Shown here one piece after another: positions 38,049 through 43,021 of a stretch of 43,021 nt of DNA. The notes beneath the pieces were generated by a model. That model was given only the letters and a program-made list of their open reading frames with translations. It had not been told where the DNA came from and ran no database searches. The translations under genes were made by a program, and so were the position numbers. Origin of the DNA: Alphaproteobacteria bacterium (GTDB taxonomy: Bacteria; Pseudomonadota; Alphaproteobacteria; Bin95); the NCBI GenBank assembly GCA_022827685.1, contig JAJEIH010000103.1, positions 1-43,021 of the forward strand. Reading direction: 5' to 3'. Positions within the stretch are counted from its first letter, which is position 1; every line of letters starts with the position of its first letter.

Positions 38049-38942
38049 TCAGCGCTCCCTGAGCCGGGGGTTGAAGGCGTCGTTCAGCCCGTCCCCGATC
38101 AGGCTCACCGCCAGCACGGTCAGGAAGATCGCCACACCCGGAATGGTGACGGTCCAGGGGGCGTCCAGCAGGTAGTCGCGGTTGTCGCCGATGATCTTGC
38201 CCCAGCTCATCACATTGGGGTCGCTGAGCCCGAGGAAGCTGAGCGCCGCCTCGAACAGGATCGCGATGCCGACGGTCAGCGCGGCATTGACGATCAGCGG
38301 CGGCAGCGCATTGGGCAGGATCACGCGCCAGATGATGCGCCGGTCGCGCGACCCGATGGACCGCGCGGCCTTCACGAACTCCAGTTCGCGAATGCGCATG
38401 AACTCGGCCCGCGCCAGACGGGCGACGCCCGTCCAGGTCACGACGCCGATGGCGATGGCGACCGTCGGCAGGGTCGGCTCGAAGAGCGCCACCAGCACCA
38501 TGGCCAGCAACAGCGGCGGCAGCACCTGGAAAAACTCGGTGATCCGCATCAGCACCTCGTCCACCCAGCCGCGGTAATAGCCGGCGAGCGAGCCGATGGT
38601 GAGGCCGATGACGATGGTGAGCCCCGCCGCCGAGCCGCCCACCACGAGGGTGGCGCGCGCGCCGTAAACGATGGCCGTGAACATGTCGCGGCCGAGATTG
38701 TCGGTGCCGAGGATATAGCCGTCCTGCCCCGGCGGGGTGAAGGGCATCCACACCATATCGAACGGGTCCACGGCCAGGATCACGGGCGCAAAGAGCGCCG
38801 CGAACACGATTGCCGCGAACACGATGAACCCGGCAACGGCCGCCCAGTTGCGCACATACATGCGCAGGAACTCGACGACCGGACGCTCGACGCGGACGGC
38901 TTCGGGGCCGCTTTCCGGCGCCGTTGTCGGACGGTCCGTCAT
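38049..38942 (-). CDS. Peptide-type ABC transporter permease (DppC/OppC-like)
   Basis: The 297-residue permease has an N-terminal cytoplasmic tail, a first membrane helix (AAVAGFIVFAAIVFAALFAPVI), a periplasmic section with LGTDNLGRDMFTAIVYGAR typical of OppC/DppC, and five more helices. The EAA loop EFVKAARSIGSRDRRIIWRV (about residues 189-208) contacts the ATPase. I chose the ATG at 38942, which overlaps the DppB-type stop by four bases. The frame is open further upstream but only opposite the other permease. It imports peptides or related cationic or opine-type solutes with its partner. Confidence 0.94.
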   Translation of the reverse strand: MTDRPTTAPESGPEAVRVERPVVEFLRMYVRNWAAVAGFIVFAAIVFAALFAPVILAVDPFDMVWMPFTPPGQDGYILGTDNLGRDMFTAIVYGARATLVVGGSAAGLTIVIGLTIGSLAGYYRGWVDEVLMRITEFFQVLPPLLLAMVLVALFEPTLPTVAIAIGVVTWTGVARLARAEFMRIRELEFVKAARSIGSRDRRIIWRVILPNALPPLIVNAALTVGIAILFEAALSFLGLSDPNVMSWGKIIGDNRDYLLDAPWTVTIPGVAIFLTVLAVSLIGDGLNDAFNPRLRER

Positions 38943-39877
38943 GCGTTGCGCGCCGAGCGGATTCTCGGATCCACCAGCCGGTATGTAAGGTCGGTCAGCA
39001 GATTGACCACGATGACGATCATGGCCGAGAAGAACAGGATGCCCATGATGGTCGGCGTGTCGCCGCGCAGGATCGATTCGAAGGCGAGCGTGCCCAGCCC
39101 CGGCCAGGTGAACACGGTCTCCACCACCACCGCGCCCGAGAAGATGTGCGAGAACTGGAGCCCGGCGATGGTGATGACCGGGATGACCGCATTGCGGAGC
39201 GCGTGCTTGTAGGTGACGGAGGTCTCGCCCAGGCCCTTGGCGCGGGCGGTGCGGATGTAGTCGGAGCCGAGCACGTCCATCATGCTGGCGCGCGCAAGGC
39301 GGCTGTAAGAGGCCAGGTAGATCGACGACAGCGACAGCACCGGCAGGAACAGGTGGTGCAGCACGTCGAGATACCATGTGAGCGTGCCCCTCGGCGTGGT
39401 CGGGTCCACCAGGCCCGAGAGCGGCATGATCTCCAGCATGGCGACGAACAGCACGATCAGCAGGAAGGCGGTCCAGAACACCGGCGCCGCGAAGCCGACC
39501 AGGGCGAGCACGGTGACGAAATGGCTGAACAGCCCGTTCGGCCGGCGCGAGGCGATGACGCCGAACAGCGTGCCGATCAGGATGGCGAGCACCAGCGCCG
39601 TGACCACGAGCAGCAGGGTCGGCGCGACGCGCCCGAGGATGAGCTCGGTGACCGGCATGTTGAAATAGTAGGACGTGCCGAGGTCGCCCTGGACCACCTT
39701 GCCGACATAGGTCGCCAGCTGGATGTGGAACGGGCGGTCGAGCCCGTAGGTGCGCCGGATATCGTCCATCACCTCCTGGCTGGCGCCGCCGCTTTCCCCG
39801 GCGAGCGTGTCGGCGATGTCGCCCGGCACCAGCGAGAGGAGGATGAAATTGAAGACGACGACGGCCAGCAGCAGCAC
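38939..39877 (-). CDS. Peptide-type ABC transporter permease (DppB/OppB-like)
   Basis: The permease (312 residues from the GTG at 39877) has six hydrophobic segments, the LVPGDIADTLAGESGG loop after helix 1, QGDLGTSYYFNMPVTELI, and the EAA loop DYIRTARAKGLGETSVTYKH. The frame runs open for another 34 codons or so upstream (to a TAG), and the first 16 of these, starting near 39925, read VIAFLTVIAQRLFYAA, matching the usual DppB N-terminus. That stretch has no ATG, GTG or TTG; only GTC/ATC (39920-39925) or CTG (39911-39913) could start there. Either the first helix is shortened, a rare start codon is used, or the sequence has an error. Confidence 0.88.
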   Translation of the reverse strand: MLLLAVVVFNFILLSLVPGDIADTLAGESGGASQEVMDDIRRTYGLDRPFHIQLATYVGKVVQGDLGTSYYFNMPVTELILGRVAPTLLLVVTALVLAILIGTLFGVIASRRPNGLFSHFVTVLALVGFAAPVFWTAFLLIVLFVAMLEIMPLSGLVDPTTPRGTLTWYLDVLHHLFLPVLSLSSIYLASYSRLARASMMDVLGSDYIRTARAKGLGETSVTYKHALRNAVIPVITIAGLQFSHIFSGAVVVETVFTWPGLGTLAFESILRGDTPTIMGILFFSAMIVIVVNLLTDLTYRLVDPRIRSARNA

Positions 39878-39950
39878 AGCAGCGTAGAAGAGTCGCTGGG
39901 CTATGACGGTCAGGAATGCGATGACGCGGCCATCCTCGTCCCGAGGTCCC

Positions 39951-39988
39951 GGCGCCGGGGCGGCTTCAGGCTACGCCGCCCCGGCGCC
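39951..39988 (-). other. GC-only hairpin between binding-protein and permease genes
   Basis: A perfect 14-base-pair stem (39951-39964 with 39975-39988) with a 10-base loop lies directly after the binding-protein stop. There is no U-run on the transcribed strand. Such hairpins between a solute-binding-protein gene and its permease often protect the upstream mRNA from 3' exonucleases, so the binding protein is made in excess; that role is inferred here. Confidence 0.6.
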
Positions 39989-39995
39989 CGGCCGG

Positions 39996-41573
39996 CTACC
40001 TGATATAGACCTCGTCCCACGGCGAGCAGACGCCCCAGATGGAATCCACCGGCGGGTTGCCGACGCGCTCGTGGTTGAAGACCGTGTGGTAGGGCGAGGT
40101 GTGCAGATAGGCGATGGGCGCCTCATCGACGACCAGCTTCTGCATCTCCCCGTAGAGCGCCGCGCGCTTGTCGCGGTCCAGCTCCTTGCCCGCCTTGTCC
40201 ATGACCGCATCGACCTCGGCGTTCTGGAACTGCTGGGTGTTGTGCCACGGCACGCCCGGGCGGATGTTCGTGGACTGGTAGGTGCGGTGGACGCCGATCA
40301 CCGGGTCGCCCCAGTTGAAGACCGAGTCCATCGTCATGTCGAACTCGTGGTTGGAGACGGTCTTGATCCAGGCCCGGAAGTCCGCCGAGGCCTTGATGGT
40401 CACGTCGATGCCGACCTTCTTGAGCTGCGCCTTGACGAACTCGGTCTTGCGCTTCCAGGTGCCGCCGGCGGGGATGTAGTCGAGCGTGGTGCGGATGCGG
40501 ATGCCGTCACCGTCCGGCGTGTAGCCGGCCTCGTCCAGCAGCGCCTTCGCCTTCTCGACGTCGTAGTCGTAGGGGTTCACGTCCTTCGGCGCGAACACGC
40601 TGCCCGGATGGATCGGGCCGAGCGAGCGCTGCGCATAGCCGCCGTAGAGCACCTTGAGGATGAACTCCTTGTCGATGGCGTAGGCGATCGCCTGGCGCAC
40701 GCGCTTGTCGTCGAAGGGCTTGCGCTTGGTGTTGAAGGCCAGCCACTCCAGCGGGCCGATGGCCGAATAGCCGTCCGGCGTCAGGGTCAGGTGCTCATTC
40801 TTCTTCAGGCGGTCGAGGACCGGCGCGTCGGACTCGAAGGCGGTCAGGTCCACATCGCCCTTCTCCAGCGCGATCACGCGGCTCGTGTTCTCGGCGATCT
40901 TCTTGTAGACGATCCGGTCGATATAGGGCTTGCCCTCGAGGAAATAGTCCTCGTTGCGCTCCAGGATGATGTATTCGCCGGGCTTGAACTCCTTCAGCTT
41001 GAAGGGGCCGGAGCCGACGATGTCCTGGCTGTTCTGCGGGTGCTGGCGGATATTGTCGGTATTGCCATAGACATGCTTCGGAATGACCACGCCGAGCTGC
41101 GAGGAGAACGCCAGCAGGATCGCCGGGTGCGGGTTGCTCAGGTTGAACACCGCGGTCAGCGGGTCCGGCGTGTCGATGGACTTCACCGGCGCATACATGG
41201 GCTTGAACGGGTGGTGCTCCTGGTAGGTCTCGATGGAGAACTTCACGTCCTCCGAGGTGATCGGCTTGCCGTCATGGAAGCGGGCGTTGTCGCGCAGCTT
41301 GACGGTCACCGTCAGGCCGTCGTCGGAAATGTCCCAGCTTTCCGCCAGATAGGGCTTCGGGTTCCACTCGTCGTCGAACCGGAGCAGCGCCGCGAAGAGC
41401 TGCGTTCCGGGGATGCCGGTGGGCGTGCCGGAGGCGATCGCCGGGTTGAAGTGCCCCGCGATGATCCGGTACGAGAATGTCAGCGTGCCGCCCCGCTTGG
41501 GCTCCTCCGCCGAGGCCGCCGCCGCGGCCAGCACGGTGGCTGCGGCACTCAGCGCAACCAAGAATTTCTTCAT
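39996..41573 (-). CDS. ABC transporter substrate-binding protein, peptide/opine type (SBP_bac_5)
   Basis: The 525-residue periplasmic protein has a Sec signal peptide (MKKFLVALSAAATVLAAAAASA, cleaved before EEPKRGG). The family 5 binding-protein fold follows: RGGTLTFSYRIIAGHFNPA, YLAESWDISDDGLTVTVKLR, FHDGKPITSEDVKFSIETYQ and, later, DDKRVRQAIAYAIDKEFILK. It delivers peptides, opines, glutathione or related solutes to the two permeases. The ATG at 41573 has GGAGG eight bases upstream. It is the first gene of the importer operon and lies downstream of the right leader cassette, in the same direction. The ligand cannot be predicted from sequence alone. Confidence 0.94.
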   Translation of the reverse strand: MKKFLVALSAAATVLAAAAASAEEPKRGGTLTFSYRIIAGHFNPAIASGTPTGIPGTQLFAALLRFDDEWNPKPYLAESWDISDDGLTVTVKLRDNARFHDGKPITSEDVKFSIETYQEHHPFKPMYAPVKSIDTPDPLTAVFNLSNPHPAILLAFSSQLGVVIPKHVYGNTDNIRQHPQNSQDIVGSGPFKLKEFKPGEYIILERNEDYFLEGKPYIDRIVYKKIAENTSRVIALEKGDVDLTAFESDAPVLDRLKKNEHLTLTPDGYSAIGPLEWLAFNTKRKPFDDKRVRQAIAYAIDKEFILKVLYGGYAQRSLGPIHPGSVFAPKDVNPYDYDVEKAKALLDEAGYTPDGDGIRIRTTLDYIPAGGTWKRKTEFVKAQLKKVGIDVTIKASADFRAWIKTVSNHEFDMTMDSVFNWGDPVIGVHRTYQSTNIRPGVPWHNTQQFQNAEVDAVMDKAGKELDRDKRAALYGEMQKLVVDEAPIAYLHTSPYHTVFNHERVGNPPVDSIWGVCSPWDEVYIR

Positions 41574-41741
41574 GCCTGTTTCCTCCCGATGGGTTCCCGG
41601 TCCCGTCCCGGATTCCGGAGTCGCCATGAGGCGCAAACAGCCCCGGAACCGCCGGCATCCTCGAAGGTCGCGGATATGTTGTCAACGGCGCGGCCCGCCG
41701 GCATCGGGCGTGCTCCGGGAGCGGGAGGACCGTTGCGGGAT

Positions 41742-41820
41742 GTCATGGAATGTCATGGTCCGCCGCGGGCGCTGCCGGGGGTGCTGCGCGACGTGTCATG
41801 GAATGTCATGAGATGTCATG
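41742..41820 (-). repeat. Five CATGAC units in two phased groups, right cassette
   Basis: Read on the plus strand, GTCATG occurs at 41742 and 41752, then at 41795, 41805 and 41815. Within each group spacing is exactly 10 bases; the groups are 43 bases apart, measured between the start of the second unit (41752) and the third (41795). On the minus strand the three-unit group overlaps the end of the small ORF, as in the left cassette, and the two-unit group lies between it and the binding-protein gene. The only other feature in 41574-41741 is the binding-protein ribosome-binding site. Confidence 0.7.
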
Positions 41821-41933
41821 ATCCGCATGCGGGCGGTGCATACCGGGCGGCCCGTTCGGGCATAGCGCCGCCCTTGTCCGGCGGGTTGTTCCGGGTATTC
41901 CGTCCGGTTTTTTCGAAACAGCGTTCCGGGCAT
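41796..41933 (-). CDS. Putative small ORF ending in MTSHDIP, right cassette
   Basis: The 45-codon frame begins at an ATG at 41933 preceded by AAAGGAGG five bases upstream, about as strong a Shine-Dalgarno as occurs in this window. The peptide begins MPGTLFRKNRTEYPEQPAGQ, is basic (many Arg), contains one Cys, and ends RIMTSHDIP. It stands 58 bases downstream of the leader repeat; the left-cassette ORF stands 54 bases downstream of its copy. No known family is recognised. A leader peptide or a small basic protein are possible; only the last residues are shared with the left ORF. Confidence 0.35.
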   Translation of the reverse strand: MPGTLFRKNRTEYPEQPAGQGRRYARTGRPVCTARMRIMTSHDIP

Positions 41934-41991
41934 GGCTCCCTCCTTTCGAACCGTCTTCGTTCCGTTCTCCCCGCCGCCGCCCCGCCGGAGC

Positions 41992-42117
41992 AGCGGACCC
42001 TGATTCGCGCGTATCCTGCGCGGGCGCCCGCGCGCGGTTGGGCGCGCGCATCGCGGCGGCGCGGCTCGCGCGCCTGATTGCGCGCGCGAGGCGGCGGACG
42101 CACTTCTCCCGTCGGCT
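41992..42117 (-). repeat. Leader repeat, right copy (possible structured RNA)
   Basis: This is the inverted second copy of the segment at 29193-29315. It has the same hairpin arms (42065-42073 and 42082-42090, loop CTGATTGC on the plus strand), the same identical 41-base core, and the same GGATACGCGCGAA-CAGGGT end. An Arg-rich frame (ARNQAREPRRRD) is open through both copies. The stretch between this copy and the promoter-like element (42118-42196) is a more diverged version of 29123-29192. Confidence 0.65.
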
Positions 42118-42196
42118 TCTCAGGGGTTTTTTCGCGCCGGCGCGAACCGGGAAAGGGGGCGGCTCCGCGCGGACGCCGCCTCCTTGTCTCCGGCCT

Positions 42197-42225
42197 CATA
42201 TAGGCAGGAGCTTCCCGGAGAGCAA
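42197..42225 (-). promoter_or_regulatory. Candidate promoter of the right leader cassette
   Basis: Minus-strand TTGCTC (42220-42225) is followed after exactly 17 bases by TATATG (42197-42202), with a TG shortly before it. It lies next to an AT-rich patch (42226-42262) and 79 bases upstream of the leader repeat; the left copy has its -10 element 70 bases upstream of the repeat. Confidence 0.45.
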
Positions 42226-42319
42226 GGGCAATTTACGAATTATTTCTGATTTTTCGAACGAACAGCAACTCATGCCGGGGGAGCGCCGATCGGAACCTGT
42301 GCCGGCCGCCTCAATCTCT

Positions 42320-42500
42320 CTCCTCCCCCGCTTGCGGGGGAGGCCGGGTGGGGGACCGCTTTCGCGTCAGCGGAAGCGGCGGCGCACGCGCCGCCATTCG
42401 TAGGGTTCGCCGCGTTCAGCGCGGCGGAGGGCGAAACCCGGCAAAGAACCGTCACGCCGAGAGGCCTGCCCCCGGCCCCTCCCGCCAAGCGGGAGGGGAG
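42320..42500. repeat. MITE-like element with imperfect terminal inverted repeats
   Basis: The left end (42320-42354: CTCCTCCCCCGCTTGCGGGG then AGGCCGGGTGGGGG) is an imperfect inverted copy of the right end (42466-42500: CTGCCCCCGGCCCCTCCCGC then CAAGCGGGAGGGGAG). About 110 bases between them contain smaller palindromes, such as GGCGGCGCACGCGCCGCC near 42377. No ORF of note is present. A solo version of the left end lies at 28926-29037. The surrounding stretches 42263-42319 and 42501-42593 hold nothing I can name. Confidence 0.6.
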
Positions 42501-42593
42501 CACAACGGAGTACCCCGGGACACGGGTTCTGCATTGCGCTCCTCGGTATGATACCAACGGCGTCGGATTGTGACTCATGGGAGATGGCCTCAA

Positions 42594-42722
42594 CTGTCAC
42601 CCCGGCCTCCGAGCCGGGGTCCAGTGGGGCCGTGCGGCGGCCCGGGGCGGTCGCGCCTGTTCTCCCCGGCTGCGCCCGCCGGGAACGCTGTAGCTGGACC
42701 CCGGCTCGGAGGCCGGGGTGAC
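42594..42722. repeat. Palindromic element with perfect 29-base inverted ends, right copy
   Basis: Bases 42594-42622 and 42694-42722 are exact reverse complements (beginning TGTCACCCCGGCCTCC and ending in the complementary GGTGACA). Each end is itself palindromic (CCCCGGC...GCCGGGG). The 71-base middle is GC-rich and non-coding. It is the same family as 29603-29755. The perfect ends suggest recent spread or gene conversion. From 42723 to 42826 I see nothing else. Confidence 0.8.
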
Positions 42723-42826
42723 AAAAAAGAGCGCAAGCACGAGGAAAGGCGGCGGCGCCATAGAGGCGTGTGCGCTGTTTGGAACTCGTTGCTGAGCAAG
42801 GGCTTCCGGACGGGCTGGGATTTTCC

Positions 42827-43003
42827 TTACCCCAGCGTCGTGTCCGATTGCCGCAGCGTGCGACACCGGGACCGGTTTGCCGATTCCGGGTCAGGCTGCT
42901 GCGTCACCTGCCCGGCGAAATACTGCTCCGTATAGGTCACCGCCTCGACCGTGCTGTCCCGGAACGTGTCGGCGCCCGGAGGTTCGATGATGAAGACTGT
43001 CAT
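42827..43003 (-). CDS. Small hypothetical protein
   Basis: A 58-codon frame begins MTVFIIEPPGADTFRDSTVE, continues with VTYTEQYFAGQVTQ and ends in a polar Arg/Ser/Thr stretch. I do not recognise it. Its ATG overlaps the stop of a frame entering from the right edge (ATGA), which favours a real, translationally coupled gene. The hydrophobic start is too short for a signal peptide. The last 20 residues look unlike the first 35 in composition and may be an eroded or shifted end. Confidence 0.4.
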   Translation of the reverse strand: MTVFIIEPPGADTFRDSTVEAVTYTEQYFAGQVTQQPDPESANRSRCRTLRQSDTTLG

Positions 43004-43021
43004 GCGCGCGCCTCGGCCACG
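43000..43021 (-). CDS. Possible 3' end of an upstream gene
   Basis: The last bases read VAEARA then TGA on the minus strand, and this stop overlaps the ATG of the small hypothetical gene by four bases. With six codons visible nothing can be said of its product; it is listed only because the ATGA overlap is the arrangement seen between real genes elsewhere in this window. Confidence 0.2.

Noticed and set aside
41742-41820. CATGAC arrays as a small CRISPR array
   Set aside because: The unit is six bases with four-base gaps, far below CRISPR repeat and spacer sizes, and no cas genes are present.
41816-42199. Arg-rich 127-codon ORF through the right leader repeat as a protein gene
   Set aside because: It starts without a good ribosome-binding site and is made of low-complexity codons from the GC-rich repeat. 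A related frame is open in the left copy, so I keep it only as an alternative reading of the repeat.

Overview
The window is GC-rich, densely packed bacterial chromosome. Its gene content and order point to an alphaproteobacterium, most likely Rhodospirillales-like: fused ispDF, the ntrBC-ntrYX-trkA-hfq-hflX string, the divergent recG / sdhE-mfd pair, and a CycM-type cytochrome c beside kdsB-pheA. I saw no rRNA, tRNA, CRISPR array, transposase or phage integrase. Neighbouring genes often overlap by 1-8 bases, and several convergent pairs are separated by fewer than 12 bases or overlap.

Layout. 1-3.1 kb: catabolic genes, namely the first codons of a luciferase-like monooxygenase, a class III CoA-transferase, a DUF4387 protein and an AtuA/DUF1446 protein. 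3.1-8.5 kb: hisN-type phosphatase, a tandem two-domain membrane cytochrome c, kdsB, pheA, an acyl-CoA dehydrogenase and an RsbW-like ATPase. 8.6-14.4 kb: mfd and sdhE diverging from recG. 14.4-25 kb: one long leftward unit, ntrB-ntrC-ntrY-ntrX-trkA-dat-HAD phosphatase-hfq-hflX. It joins nitrogen/redox two-component regulation to potassium-uptake regulation, D-amino acid metabolism and RNA-based control. 25-27.2 kb: ispDF-pgpA-pncC. 27.4-28.9 kb: an outer-membrane porin with a clear terminator. 29.9-36 kb: alpha/beta hydrolase, TauD-type dioxygenase, purD, xseA, GST and nitroreductase. 36-41.6 kb: a complete peptide/opine-type ABC importer (binding protein, two permeases, two ATPases). The right end holds a small unknown ORF.

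The most unusual part is the pair of roughly 1-kb islands at 28.9-29.95 kb and 41.6-42.8 kb. Each carries the same ordered cassette, pointing inward at the gene block between them: a promoter-like sequence, a GC-rich repeat of about 125 bases with a perfectly conserved hairpin, a Shine-Dalgarno sequence and a small ORF. The small ORF ends in MTxHDIx, and its last codons lie in CATGAC repeats spaced exactly 10 bases apart. Element spacings agree in both copies. The islands also share two other palindromic repeat families. This looks like a repeated leader, small-RNA or small-protein cassette that I cannot assign to a known family.

All functional statements come from reading motifs and gene order by eye; no database search was run.
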